DNA of 64,000 nt, taken from Paenibacillus sp. FSL H8-0048. GTDB lineage: Bacteria; Bacillota; Bacilli; Paenibacillales; Paenibacillaceae. The notes below the pieces were generated by a model. The model did no database searches and was not told the origin of the DNA. It saw only the letters and a list, made by a program, of their open reading frames with translations. Positions 55,066-64,000 of the stretch are shown in pieces; within the stretch, counting starts at the first letter, position 1, and each line of letters begins with the position of its first letter. Both the position numbers and the translations under genes were made by a program. The DNA lies in NCBI RefSeq assembly GCF_038002825.1, contig NZ_JBBODF010000001.1, positions 1,674,001 to 1,738,000 on the forward strand. The letters run 5' to 3'.

Positions 55066-55971
55066 TTAATCATAGTAGAAGACCTTCTTCGAGATCAGAT
55101 AGCTGCTGACAGCCAGAATTAAGGCCACTGCGGCGAAATACAGCCAGGCCATCGCAGAGCTTAGACCGAAGTTGAACTGGGTGAAGCCGGTCTCCCGGAT
55201 CAGATCCGTCATGGCGTTATTCGAGAAGGAATCGATAATCGTATAGATGGAATTCACCAGAATAAGCGGGCTGACCATCGGAAAAGTAATTTTCCAGAAG
55301 GCCTCATAGCCGGTTGCCCCTTCCATCTTGGACGCCTCATACAGCTGCGGCGAGATGGTCTGGATGCCGGCCAGGAAAATCAGAATCTGTACACCGGACT
55401 GGCTCACAATGCTATAGATGCGGCTCACGGCACTGGTCAGATAGTTCACTACCCATTCGCTTAAGCCCGCGTCCAGCATCAGCCCCTCCAGCTCGAAGGT
55501 GCCCAGTCCCTGAATCGCTCCCGCACCGGCATTCTGATCATTGACCGCCTGAATCAGGCTGGTGCTCTCCAGGCTCAGAATAACCCCGGAGGCCAGAATG
55601 ACCGGAAGGAAGAAGATCGAACGGGCCAGCGACCGGCCGATGAATTTCTGATTCAGCAGCACTGCCAGAAACAGGCTGAAGATAACGATCAGCGGCACAT
55701 TGATGACCATATTCATAATGGCATCGGCCAGCGAGCGGTTGAATTCGGTATTCACCGTCAGCGCTTCGACATAATTCTGGAAGCCGCTGAAATGAACAAT
55801 CAGTCCGTCGGAGTTGGCCTGCACTGAGCTTAAGCTGTAGCGCAGCGAAGACAACAACGGAATCAGGAAGAAGAAGATGAACCCCAGCAGCCAGGGCAGC
55901 ACATAGAAGAAGCCCATGATTGCCTTCTGCTCATTGTAGGATCTGCGGTCCAGTCTAAGTATGGATTTCAA
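55066..55971 (-). CDS. ABC sugar permease, MalF/LplB-type
   Basis: 301 residues from a TTG whose last two bases belong to the upstream gene's TGA stop (TTGA overlap), with GGTGGTGAGCAATC upstream. EAA loop YEASKMEGATGYEAFWKITF. It has a longer periplasmic loop than the other permeases here (around IQGLGTFELEGLMLDAGLSE). Translationally coupled to the DUF5696-type gene. Confidence 0.9.
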   Translation of the reverse strand: MKSILRLDRRSYNEQKAIMGFFYVLPWLLGFIFFFLIPLLSSLRYSLSSVQANSDGLIVHFSGFQNYVEALTVNTEFNRSLADAIMNMVINVPLIVIFSLFLAVLLNQKFIGRSLARSIFFLPVILASGVILSLESTSLIQAVNDQNAGAGAIQGLGTFELEGLMLDAGLSEWVVNYLTSAVSRIYSIVSQSGVQILIFLAGIQTISPQLYEASKMEGATGYEAFWKITFPMVSPLILVNSIYTIIDSFSNNAMTDLIRETGFTQFNFGLSSAMAWLYFAAVALILAVSSYLISKKVFYYD

Positions 55972-58532
55972 GATTGCTCACCACCCGTAATATAGCTTTC
56001 GGCCTCAACCGTCCGGCCCTCTGCAAGGACTGCGGTCTTATTGTAGTTGACGATGACAGACATCCCGTTACCGTAAGTGCTTTTATAGACACCGTCTGCC
56101 AGCTTCTCATGACCGGTCAGCCGCTGATTCTGAACGTTCTTCATCACTCCGTTCACTTCGGTATACATATCAGCCGCCTGGTTAATCCACTGCTCATAAT
56201 GGACCGCATACAGGTTATCGAAGTCGGTATCCTTCACCTTGTAATTAGGCGCATGCATCCACTCATAATAGAGGCCGGAGCCATACTCCAGGCTCTTCAG
56301 GATATATTGCCTTGGATTCGTGAACGTGGACAGGTTAAACGGCTTGCCGGTGTAATTCACATATCCCCGCACCACCATCGGATAGAACGGAATCTCCTCA
56401 TCCTCCAGCTTGAACCGACTGCTGGACACCGGAGCATCCGTAATGTCAGAGAGATACGGAAGGGCGTAGGCATTCCCGCCGTCCGCGAGAATGCGCATGG
56501 ACGCTCCGGTGATCTTCTCCAGCGACTGGACCGATATCTGCTCGGACGCTGACCGGTCAATTTCTTGATTTTTACGGAAATCGCTGTTCAATTGATCGGC
56601 CATATCCCTCAGGGAGATGCCGCCGGTCTGAAACGGCGCAATCTCCTTCAGCGTGGCATCAACATATCCGCCGATCCTGCTTGGCGAAATAATATAGGCA
56701 GGGGTGAAGGAACGGTCCCGCCGGTTCAAGGCCATATTATACGGATAGACGGCGGCCGGAATCTCACTGAGCATCCGGGAAGCCTTCTGGTTAATCCGGA
56801 AGCCTGAGGTCTGGTTCGCCCGCAGCAGTGCGACGTCAGGGAAGAGCTGAATGCCTTGCTCCTTGGCGTAGGCAGTCAGCCGCTCCAGCCCTTTGCTGCC
56901 TCCGATTGCCTTATCCACAGACAGCTGGTCCGGCACCTTATGATCCAGGCCCCGGTTGAACCAGCCCGCATACTTCAGCTTGATGTTATCAATCCCGCGC
57001 TGCTTCATCTGCTCCAGAATCTTTTGCGCTTCCTCGAAGGTGGTCAGCGCCTCCAGCGATTGATAAGGAATGCCAAGGACATGCTTGGTCTTCGTGATTC
57101 CGCCCACCAGCTCCAAATAGAACGGCGTATTGACAGAGGCTTCTGCGGAAGCTGCCGGCTGCGCCTCAGGCAGTCCGCCATGCTCCGCCAGATAGCTCTG
57201 GTAATAACGCGCCATGCCCGGATAGGAAGCCTCCGCTCCGCTCAGGAACGCATAACGGACGACGTAATCTGTCTTGGGCGGTTCCTGCTGGAATTTCGGC
57301 AGGGTGCGGTTCTGATCGCTTGATGTCAGGGTAAGATCTCCCTTGGCAATCAGGGTGAAGCTCGGATATACATAGTTGTATCCGTTCAATCTGCCGCTGG
57401 TATCCGCGTTGATGGTGGCAAGAGAAGCACCTTGTTCAATAATGCCCAGCATGGCGCCTTCCTCCCGGATCAGGCCGAACACCGGCAGCTTGATCTCCTG
57501 CTGCTGTGCATAGGCATCCGTAGTCTCCATCGTCCCGTCCACACCATACACGGCTTGCTTATAAGCGGGATAACGGGTCTTGCCGTTATTGAAATGAATC
57601 AGCGCTCCTGAGCCGTCCGGCACCAGGATGGACCCGGAATCCTTACTCCCTCCGGCACCCAGGAAGCTCAGCAGGGAGATGTCATTCACCGGATAATCCG
57701 CAGGATAACGGATATCCGCTACCGGGACCTTGACGACCAGCTGGTCCCCGTCCAGGGCATATTCAATGGCAAGCTGGAAAATACGCGGTGCAGGCTTGGT
57801 CTGGCTGAGGTTGTTCTCGGCGATATCCTGCTGCAGATCCTCCTCGGTATATCCCGCCTTCTCGAAGCCCTTCAGCGTCCGCTCCAGCTGAAGCCCCTTC
57901 AGCGCTTCATCATTTCGCGTATAGACTCCGTTCTCCTCATCGAAGGTATAGGCAATTTTCATCGTCCGCTGCCCGGTCTTATCCATCTTGCTCATGATCT
58001 TCTCCTCGAACCGCTCCTTGCCCATCTTCATCGGCAGGTCCTCTGCTGTTGCAGCGGTCGTTCCGAACTGGTAGAAGACCTTGACCCCCCCGGGCGTCTG
58101 TTCCATCTTCATTTGCTTATGGGCCACGCTGTCCGTATATGAATTGACAGAGCTGACCTGACCCAGGTTGTTATAGAAATCCAGCTTGAGCTGCGCGGAC
58201 AGCAGGTCTTTATTATCCCCGCTGGCCTTGGCATCCGCTTCACGGTCCAGCGGATTGCTGTACCAGACCGTCCCGTCCGTCAGATTCTTGACGGCGATCC
58301 CCCCGGTAGCCTCGTCCATGAACAGCCGGAGCTGTGCGTTCTCAAGCACGCCTGTCATCCCGCTCACCCCATTATCGGTGAAGGCAGATTTCAGCGCGCT
58401 CCCTTCCGTAAAGGACACTTCAAGATTCGGTTCATGCCCGCTGGCCTGGCTGCCTGAACTTGACGCCGAACAGCCGGCCAGCACACTCATACTGAAGAGA
58501 ATCGAGAGCAGCATGATTAACGGCTTCCTCAT
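55968..58532 (-). CDS. DUF5696-type lipoprotein, probable surface glycosidase-like protein
   Basis: 854 residues; lipobox VLAGC with Cys21; AGGAGGAGGACCGGGA-ATG start. The N-terminal half is beta-rich (LFMDEATGGIAVKNLTDGTV). The middle resembles a TIM barrel of clan GH-D/GH31 style (GIDNIKLKYAGWFNRGLDH, GIQLFPDVALLRANQ, GGISLRDMADQLNSDF, MRILADGGNAYALPYLSDIT). I recognise it as the DUF5696 family, found with sugar importers in Paenibacillus, but its activity is not known to me and catalytic residues are not assigned. It overlaps the downstream permease start by 4 bp. Confidence 0.75.
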   Translation of the reverse strand: MRKPLIMLLSILFSMSVLAGCSASSSGSQASGHEPNLEVSFTEGSALKSAFTDNGVSGMTGVLENAQLRLFMDEATGGIAVKNLTDGTVWYSNPLDREADAKASGDNKDLLSAQLKLDFYNNLGQVSSVNSYTDSVAHKQMKMEQTPGGVKVFYQFGTTAATAEDLPMKMGKERFEEKIMSKMDKTGQRTMKIAYTFDEENGVYTRNDEALKGLQLERTLKGFEKAGYTEEDLQQDIAENNLSQTKPAPRIFQLAIEYALDGDQLVVKVPVADIRYPADYPVNDISLLSFLGAGGSKDSGSILVPDGSGALIHFNNGKTRYPAYKQAVYGVDGTMETTDAYAQQQEIKLPVFGLIREEGAMLGIIEQGASLATINADTSGRLNGYNYVYPSFTLIAKGDLTLTSSDQNRTLPKFQQEPPKTDYVVRYAFLSGAEASYPGMARYYQSYLAEHGGLPEAQPAASAEASVNTPFYLELVGGITKTKHVLGIPYQSLEALTTFEEAQKILEQMKQRGIDNIKLKYAGWFNRGLDHKVPDQLSVDKAIGGSKGLERLTAYAKEQGIQLFPDVALLRANQTSGFRINQKASRMLSEIPAAVYPYNMALNRRDRSFTPAYIISPSRIGGYVDATLKEIAPFQTGGISLRDMADQLNSDFRKNQEIDRSASEQISVQSLEKITGASMRILADGGNAYALPYLSDITDAPVSSSRFKLEDEEIPFYPMVVRGYVNYTGKPFNLSTFTNPRQYILKSLEYGSGLYYEWMHAPNYKVKDTDFDNLYAVHYEQWINQAADMYTEVNGVMKNVQNQRLTGHEKLADGVYKSTYGNGMSVIVNYNKTAVLAEGRTVEAESYITGGEQS

Positions 58533-58546
58533 TCCCGGTCCTCCTC

Positions 58547-59173
58547 CTATCTCCTCAAGACAATTTCTTGGTATATGGTCGAGACGAATGCAATCATCTG
58601 CTGAACCAGACTGAAGAACAGCAGGGTCAGGAAAGCCATGAAGGCCATAGCGAGCAGCGTCAGCAGAATCGTCCCGACCGTTTTGGACGGGGAGAACTGA
58701 TGAACGGTCATAATGCCCACATACAGCAGCAGTCCCGACCAGAGAATGGCAAAGTTTTTGAAAAAGTAATAAAAGGAGCTCTCCTGGGCCGAGATGAAAT
58801 TGCTGATCCAGATCCAGGGGAAATTAATCAGCACGATCGGAAGCAGTGCGAAGCAGGTGGTAATAAAAATCTCCACGAACTTCCCCTCCCCGTCCATCAG
58901 CGTGGTCAGCGACCAATTCGCCACACACCAGAATAGAACAGGAACCAGCACGTAGACCGCTTCCAGCAGGCTGTTCAGATACCGCGGATTATTCATGTTC
59001 ACCAGGAACCCGCTGTATTGTTCGCCCAGCACATTCGTCAGAATCAGCATAAACAGAATGCCGAAGGAGAGGATCAGACTGGTTTTTTGACTGCGTTCAT
59101 ATTTGAGGTCCCAGTATCCGTTGAACGGATGAACCATCACATACAGCGGATGTTGCAGCGCTTCTCTGTTCAA
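58547..59173 (-). CDS. YIP1-type membrane protein
   Basis: 208 residues from the TTG at 59173 (GGTGGAG 5 nt upstream), overlapping the stop of the NHL gene by TTGA. About five membrane segments (SLILSFGILFMLILTNVLGE, VYVLVPVLFWCVANWSL, CFALLPIVLINFPWIWI, FAILWSGLLLYVGIMTVH, ILLTLLAMAFMAFLTLLF). The HPFNGYWDLKYERSQ start and overall plan fit bacterial YIP1-domain proteins. Function in bacteria is unclear; the tight coupling suggests a membrane platform for the NHL and DUF5696 proteins. Confidence 0.72.
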   Translation of the reverse strand: MNREALQHPLYVMVHPFNGYWDLKYERSQKTSLILSFGILFMLILTNVLGEQYSGFLVNMNNPRYLNSLLEAVYVLVPVLFWCVANWSLTTLMDGEGKFVEIFITTCFALLPIVLINFPWIWISNFISAQESSFYYFFKNFAILWSGLLLYVGIMTVHQFSPSKTVGTILLTLLAMAFMAFLTLLFFSLVQQMIAFVSTIYQEIVLRR

Positions 59174-60630
59174 TGGAGCTCCACCTTCTTTCTGGCCTTC
59201 ATTTTCCGGAACATTCTCAGGCCCAGCCATAGGGCTAACAGTGCGATCAGACCCGTCATAATGGTGGAGAAATGTCCGCGAAGCACTTCCTTACGGTAGA
59301 GCAGGAACGCTTTGGAATAGTTGGTCCGGTCCATGCTGCGCTCGAAATATTCCGCCGACTCCTTGTACTCGCCTTGCCGCAGATATGCCTTGCCTATGCC
59401 CGCATAAGCGTACTCCATATTCGCATTCAGGTTGACGACCTTGCTGAACTCCCGGGAAGCCATCTCCTCATCACCGTTATAGTAGCTGCGTACGGCACTG
59501 TTCAGCGTTCTTCCATACTCTGTGGTCTGGAATACCGTGATTTCACCCAGCGCCTGGTCCAGCACCAGAATATCGTCACCGCTATGCTCAAGGGCAACCG
59601 GAGTGTTGAATTCGCCCAGCCGGTTACCGATTCCGCCGAAAATGTACAGCAGATAGCCGTCCCCGTTGTACGTGAACACCCGGCCCCGGCTGGCATCCAG
59701 CACCGCGTATATTTCACTGTCGCTCACATCAATATCCACGAGCCGCGGGGCACCGCCTGACCGTGTTGAATACATAAGATCGCCGCTGGGCTTGTAATAG
59801 CCCTCTCTCCGCAGAATATCCGCACCCTGCGCGTTCAGCTTCTTGATCGGGTCCCCGTAATCGTCACCGTTGGTAGCATACAGAAAGCCTTCGTCATTAA
59901 TGTCCAGATTCGTGAACTCGGTTGGCGTATACATGACCATCTGCTCGCGCTGCGCCTTGGTAGAGATCGATTTCCAGAAATACTCCACCGCATCGACATG
60001 CACCCGGTTCGCGCCGATGAACGATTTGAACACACCATCTGCCCCGAATTCCATGAATCCGTCGAAGACGCCGGCCGACATCACATAGATGCGGTCCGCT
60101 TTGTCTACAGCAACACGGACAGGCTGAAATTCAAAGCTCGCCTGCAATAGCTCGGACTTCGGTGCTTCAATGATCCCCACCGCCTTGAAGCTGCTGTCGA
60201 GATGGACGATACGCTTATTGCCCGTATCCGCCACATACACTTCCTTCTGCTGCGTCACATAGATGCCCTGCGGATTGTTGAACTTCTCCGCCTTCCCTTT
60301 GAACTCGAACGCATCTACCGTCTTGACGGATTTGTAGTCCTGATCCAGGATGACAAACCGGTTATTTCCGCTATCCAGAACATAGATCTGCTGATCCTCC
60401 GTAACCTGAATATCCTGCGGATTATTAAATGGGCCCGCACCGGAGCTGGCACCCGTGATGAGCGTAGTTGCCTCGTAGGCGGACGGAGCCGCCACCGCAT
60501 TCCCCCAGTATGAATAATTGTAGGAAGGGGCTGCGCTCTCTGCCAGGGCCAGCTCTCCGCCAAGCCCCAGACTGGCCAGGCAGCACAAGGCCAGCAGACC
60601 GGTTCTCAGTTTCTTTATCCTTGCGACCAT
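59170..60630 (-). CDS. Secreted, membrane-anchored NHL-repeat propeller protein with TPR
   Basis: 486 residues from the ATG at 60630 (GGAGGAACGGTGACC upstream). Signal peptide to about residue 30. Several NHL blades follow (FNNPQDIQVTEDQQIYVLDS, NNPQGIYVTQQKEVYVADTG, FTNLDINDEGFLYATNGDDY, VDIDVSDSEIYAVLDASRGR). A TPR-like pair (YAYAGIGKAYLRQGEYKESA) precedes a C-terminal membrane segment (TIMTGLIALLALWLGLRMF) and a basic tail. This gives an extracellular propeller held at the membrane. It may scaffold or sense glycan at the importer. Confidence 0.78.
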   Translation of the reverse strand: MVARIKKLRTGLLALCCLASLGLGGELALAESAAPSYNYSYWGNAVAAPSAYEATTLITGASSGAGPFNNPQDIQVTEDQQIYVLDSGNNRFVILDQDYKSVKTVDAFEFKGKAEKFNNPQGIYVTQQKEVYVADTGNKRIVHLDSSFKAVGIIEAPKSELLQASFEFQPVRVAVDKADRIYVMSAGVFDGFMEFGADGVFKSFIGANRVHVDAVEYFWKSISTKAQREQMVMYTPTEFTNLDINDEGFLYATNGDDYGDPIKKLNAQGADILRREGYYKPSGDLMYSTRSGGAPRLVDIDVSDSEIYAVLDASRGRVFTYNGDGYLLYIFGGIGNRLGEFNTPVALEHSGDDILVLDQALGEITVFQTTEYGRTLNSAVRSYYNGDEEMASREFSKVVNLNANMEYAYAGIGKAYLRQGEYKESAEYFERSMDRTNYSKAFLLYRKEVLRGHFSTIMTGLIALLALWLGLRMFRKMKARKKVELH

Positions 60631-60648
60631 GGTCACCGTTCCTCCTCT

Positions 60649-61530
60649 CTACTCTTTCATACCGGAAGTAGCCATCGTCTGGATGACACTGCTCTGTGAA
60701 ATAATGAACAACAGAATCGGCACGGTCATCAGCAGCAGCGCGACTGCCGCTCCGACCCCGGCACGCGCAATCCCGCCCTGGATGACCTGGCTAAGCGCGT
60801 AGTGAAGCGTCTTCAGGTTCTCACTGTAGATGAAGCTTCCTCCATCTGTGCCCCACAGCGCCGGAAATTGCAGAATCATCAGCGTCAGCCAGGCCGGCTT
60901 CACATTCGGCATTACGATTTGCCAGAACACGCGGTACTCATTCGCACCGTCGATTTTGGCCGCCTCAATCAGCGCATCCGGGATCTGCTCCATGAACTGC
61001 TTCATCAGGAACAACCCTAATGAAAAGGCCAGTGACGGCACGATAATCGCAGCTTGGGTATTGATCCACCCCAGCTGTGACATGACCAGATAGTTCGGTA
61101 TTGCCGTAACATGCGGCGAGAACATCAGGGACAGCACTACAATTTTGAACAGAATGCTTGAGCCCGGGAATTTGAACTTGGCCAGCGGATACGCCGCTGC
61201 CGACGCCAGCAGGATGTGTCCTGCGGTTCCTACCAGTGTGATCAGCAGCGTATTCGCAATATATCTGGTGAACGGCACCCAGGAATTGCCCATGATCACC
61301 ATCAGATCGGTGAAGTTCTCCAGCGTCGGGTTCCGCACCAGGAATCTTGGCGGGAAGATGAACAGCTCATCCAGCGGCTTGAAGGCATTGTTCACCGCGT
61401 AGATCAGCGGAAGAACCATGAATGCGCCGAAGCCCAGCAGCAGGCCGAAGAGCATAAAGCTGACAGCAAAGGAACGGTTCAGTCTTTTTTGAGGGCGAAG
61501 AGCCCCTATCACTCTTGAATACAGGGTCAT
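60649..61530 (-). CDS. ABC sugar permease, MalG-type
   Basis: 293 residues; ATG overlaps the previous stop (ATGA), with GAAAGGTGGGTGA upstream. EAA loop LIEAAKIDGANEYRVFWQIV; end SSVIQTMATSGMKE. Together with the permease encoded at 61527-62492 it forms the channel of the importer whose binding protein is encoded at 62511 onward. 18 bp before the NHL gene start. Confidence 0.92.
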   Translation of the reverse strand: MTLYSRVIGALRPQKRLNRSFAVSFMLFGLLLGFGAFMVLPLIYAVNNAFKPLDELFIFPPRFLVRNPTLENFTDLMVIMGNSWVPFTRYIANTLLITLVGTAGHILLASAAAYPLAKFKFPGSSILFKIVVLSLMFSPHVTAIPNYLVMSQLGWINTQAAIIVPSLAFSLGLFLMKQFMEQIPDALIEAAKIDGANEYRVFWQIVMPNVKPAWLTLMILQFPALWGTDGGSFIYSENLKTLHYALSQVIQGGIARAGVGAAVALLLMTVPILLFIISQSSVIQTMATSGMKE

Positions 61531-62492
61531 TCACCCACCTTTCGGAGCAGCTTCTGGGTCATCATGTTGGTTCCGAGCATAATCGCGAAGAGAATGGTGG
61601 CAATCGCCGAGGCATAGCCCATCTCAAAGCGCAATGTCCCGTAATCCATCAGATGCGTTACGACCGTATGACCTGCATAGTTAACGCTCGGGAAGCCCGC
61701 AAGCGCAATGGAGACCTCGGCCACCGCGAAGGAGGCGGTAATCTGCATGACCGCGCCGAACATCAGCTGCGGACGCATGGATGGCAGGGTAATGAACCAC
61801 AGCTCCTGCCAGCGGTTCCTGATTCCGTCCATCGCTCCCGCCTCGAACAGCGTCTGGTCCACGGTCTGAAGTCCGGCGATGAAGGCCAGGAAGCTTGTGC
61901 CGAGACTCAGCCAGAGCTGCACAATAATGATGATGGGAAGAATGTATTTCTCATTCTGCAGCCAGATGATCGGCTCCAGCAGCACCCCGATCTTCATCAG
62001 GAAGCCGTTGAGATAACCATAGCTGTCACCCGAGAAGACGATCAGCCAGATGAAGAACACATTGCCCGAGATCGAAGGCGCATAGAAGACCAGCGTCATC
62101 AGCGACCGCACGAAGGGCGACAGCTCATTAATCAGCCAAGCGAACAGGAAGCAGGCAATGTAGCTTAACGGGCCTGTGATGACAGCGAACAAAAAGGTGT
62201 TCTTCAGCGCGATCATGAACACATCATCGCCCAGCAGCAGCCTGGAATAGTTCTCCCAGCCTATGAATCTCGGCGTCTCCAGCATATTGAAATAGAAAAA
62301 GCTCAGCCCGAAGGAGACGACCACCGGGATCACCGTGAACAGGAAGAAGATGATCATATAGGGACTCATCATGAAATAATAATGCTTGCTCTTCTTGATA
62401 TCTCTCCATAATTGCGCCAGGCGGGATTCCTTGAGCGGACCGCCAGCCAGCCCTTGCAAGGCTGGTTCAGTGGTATTGTGTATTTGTACCAT
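61527..62492 (-). CDS. ABC sugar permease, MalF-type
   Basis: 321 residues; TTGGAGGCTGCAAGCTG-ATG start, 18 bp after the binding-protein stop. EAA loop LFEAGAMDGIRNRWQELWFI. An N-terminal soluble stretch (about 35 residues, KESRLAQLWRDIKKSKHYYF) precedes the first membrane segment. Confidence 0.92.
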   Translation of the reverse strand: MVQIHNTTEPALQGLAGGPLKESRLAQLWRDIKKSKHYYFMMSPYMIIFFLFTVIPVVVSFGLSFFYFNMLETPRFIGWENYSRLLLGDDVFMIALKNTFLFAVITGPLSYIACFLFAWLINELSPFVRSLMTLVFYAPSISGNVFFIWLIVFSGDSYGYLNGFLMKIGVLLEPIIWLQNEKYILPIIIIVQLWLSLGTSFLAFIAGLQTVDQTLFEAGAMDGIRNRWQELWFITLPSMRPQLMFGAVMQITASFAVAEVSIALAGFPSVNYAGHTVVTHLMDYGTLRFEMGYASAIATILFAIMLGTNMMTQKLLRKVGE

Positions 62493-62510
62493 CAGCTTGC
62501 AGCCTCCAAC

Positions 62511-64000
62511 CTAATACGGAAGTTTGAATTCCTTCCGTTTGATCTGAATTTCATCGTTAATGTAGATCAGATAATCCGACAGGGCTTCACGCGGATTTAC
62601 ATTCCCGTTGACCACCTTGCGGAACGCATTGTCCAGATGCCGGCCTGTGAAGTACCCGCCCGGAACTTGAGGGTTACCCTTCACCCATTGCCACTGGCTC
62701 TCCAGCTCCTTGTAATCCTTCACAGGCCACGGCAGCTCCTCCAGCGCTTCAATGTTCGCGGTCGGATAACGTGCCGCCGCTCCCATCAGCCCTTCCATTT
62801 CCCGGCCGTACTGGACCTGGGTGTCCTTGTCTGTCCACCACTTCATGAATTCCCAGGACGAATCCTTGTCCTTGGCATTCTCCAGCAGCATGACACCGGT
62901 TGTATGGCTGGCCACGCTATGGTCCACCTTGCCGTCCGCCTGCTTCGTTCCCGGCACCACCGTGAATTCCCACAAATTGCGGATTTCCGGCGCCATTACC
63001 GTCAGGCTGTTATAGATGGTATAATCGGCAATCCCGATCGGGATCTCACCTGTACGGAAGCGGTTCGGAAAGTCCACCTTCACCGGGAACTTGTAATTGG
63101 TATAGAACTGGGTCCACTTGTTAAATTCACTCATGGAGGTCTCCGAGTTCAGCGCGCTTCGCTTCTGGTCATCCGTATAGAGCTGCCCGCCGTTCTGGTA
63201 GAGCAGCATGGTGAAGGCCGCATTAGGCACCAGCGTCGCGTTGTTCAGTGTATCCTCCAGCGGAAGATAGAATTCCAGATTATGCCTCTGCAGAACAGAG
63301 ACCACATTGTAGACTTCCTCCCACGTAGTAGGCGGCTCCAGGCCAAGCTCCTGCAGAATATCCTTCCGGTAAAAAAGCATCGGGAAGATCTGCTGCTCAG
63401 GCAGCCCGTAGACACTTCCGTTGTACTTATAAGGGGTGAGCGCACTGTCCCTGAACCGTTCAGCTACTTCCTTGAAATCGGCGAACTGGGACAGATCAGC
63501 CGATGCTTTGCGCATCGCATAGTTCACTGGAAGGTCCTCGCCGATCTGCATGGCTACATCCGGCCCTTCGCCCGCCAGGGTTGCCGGCAGCAGAATGTTC
63601 GGAGGCACCAGCCGCAGCGCCACAGAGATACCCGTATCCGGTGTAAAGGTATCGTCAATCATGCTCTTCATCACTTGAGCCTGATCCCGGCCAGTCGAGA
63701 TCCAGACCGTAATCGCCTTCTGATTCTTCGTCACGTTACCGATACTGTCGTAGTCTTCGGTATACGAGGCACCATAGGCTCTGAGCTCATGCTTCAGCTT
63801 CTGGAAGAAGGTAGCCTGCGCAGACGGGAGCGGCTTATCCGGCGCCGAGACCACCAGTGAATCCAGTGTCAGCGGCTGTTCCCGCACGCTTAGAATCCAG
63901 GTTCCCAGACCGCCGACATTCGTCTTGAAGGAGACCAGCCGTTTGGCTACCGTATCCGGGTGCTTAGCCATATCCTCCAGCTGGGTGACCATCGAGTACA
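62511..64000 (-). CDS. ABC solute-binding protein, large form, 5' truncated by window
   Basis: The frame is open to the window edge, so at least 496 residues are coded here and the true start is outside. About the last 400 residues are a family-1 binding protein (VWISTGRDQAQVMKSMIDDT, NGSVYGLPEQQIFPMLFYRK, GIPIGIADYT-like segment, SWEFMKWWTDKDTQVQYGRE). Before this, an extra region (VGGLGTWILSVREQPLTLDS) looks like part of a beta-sandwich ligand-binding domain, so the protein is larger than usual. It probably leads the long operon down to the GH10 gene. Confidence 0.85.
   Translation of the reverse strand, partial: YSMVTQLEDMAKHPDTVAKRLVSFKTNVGGLGTWILSVREQPLTLDSLVVSAPDKPLPSAQATFFQKLKHELRAYGASYTEDYDSIGNVTKNQKAITVWISTGRDQAQVMKSMIDDTFTPDTGISVALRLVPPNILLPATLAGEGPDVAMQIGEDLPVNYAMRKASADLSQFADFKEVAERFRDSALTPYKYNGSVYGLPEQQIFPMLFYRKDILQELGLEPPTTWEEVYNVVSVLQRHNLEFYLPLEDTLNNATLVPNAAFTMLLYQNGGQLYTDDQKRSALNSETSMSEFNKWTQFYTNYKFPVKVDFPNRFRTGEIPIGIADYTIYNSLTVMAPEIRNLWEFTVVPGTKQADGKVDHSVASHTTGVMLLENAKDKDSSWEFMKWWTDKDTQVQYGREMEGLMGAAARYPTANIEALEELPWPVKDYKELESQWQWVKGNPQVPGGYFTGRHLDNAFRKVVNGNVNPREALSDYLIYINDEIQIKRKEFKLPY

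Noticed and set aside
1..64000. tRNA, rRNA, prophage genes, replication origin
   Set aside because: I saw no cloverleaf-like segments, ribosomal RNA signatures, phage structural or integrase genes, or DnaA-box clusters while reading the window; a tRNA scan would be the decisive check.

Overview
The window looks like a chromosomal segment of Paenibacillus or a close relative. The evidence is: fairly GC-rich Firmicute coding with AGGAGG-type ribosome sites and frequent GTG/TTG starts; very large secreted enzymes ending in three S-layer homology (SLH) domains; many YesM/YesN-type two-component pairs; ABC sugar importers without ATPase genes; and tandem hairpin repeats between genes. Almost every gene serves plant-polysaccharide (mainly glucuronoxylan and hemicellulose) sensing, breakdown or uptake.

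Layout. 1-2303: end of a YesN-like response regulator overlapping a sugar-binding lipoprotein, probably a sensing module. 2307-11247 (minus): secreted beta-propeller protein, a 1923-residue GH30-like SLH enzyme, and the glucuronoxylanase XynC. 11497-17418: two paralogous AraC regulators (plus), each divergent from a hydrolase gene, with an IS256-family element between them inside a hairpin repeat array. 17874-22870 (minus): uidA plus an ABC importer, divergent from a YesM/YesN pair (23061-26457). 26716-34973 (minus): a second YesM/YesN pair, an importer with two binding proteins, and a hairpin-rich gap between its first two genes. 35431-40791 (plus): 1786-residue SLH glycosidase with a Gly-Asp-Asn repeat linker. 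41429-42818 (minus): GH27 alpha-galactosidase and a small CxxC protein. 43395-45640: a hairpin array with exact 51-bp period, split by an IS110-family element. 45750-47456: secreted GH5 enzyme. 47607-52707: RR, HK and LplA-like binding protein. 52820-64000: a long minus-strand run encoding a GH10 lipoprotein xylanase, four permeases, a DUF5696-type lipoprotein, a YIP1-type membrane protein, an NHL-propeller/TPR protein and a binding protein cut by the window end.

How it works together. Surface-bound or secreted GH30, GH10, GH5 and SLH enzymes would cut xylan and related glycans. Lipoprotein binding proteins and permeases would import the oligosaccharides. UidA and the alpha-galactosidase (no signal peptides) would finish them in the cytoplasm. 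YesM kinases would sense ligands outside and YesN regulators activate nearby operons. Two perfect cre matches (xynC, GH5) indicate CcpA repression. No importer ATPase lies in the window, so a shared ATPase elsewhere is expected.

Most notable structures: (i) an IS110 element whose 265-bp leader holds short segments matching its own target and its own end, as expected of a bridge RNA, inserted in the loop of a repeated hairpin; (ii) four intergenic arrays of about 51-bp palindromic units in at least three sequence families; (iii) 21- and 22-bp-phased direct repeats that look like operators of YesN-type regulators.
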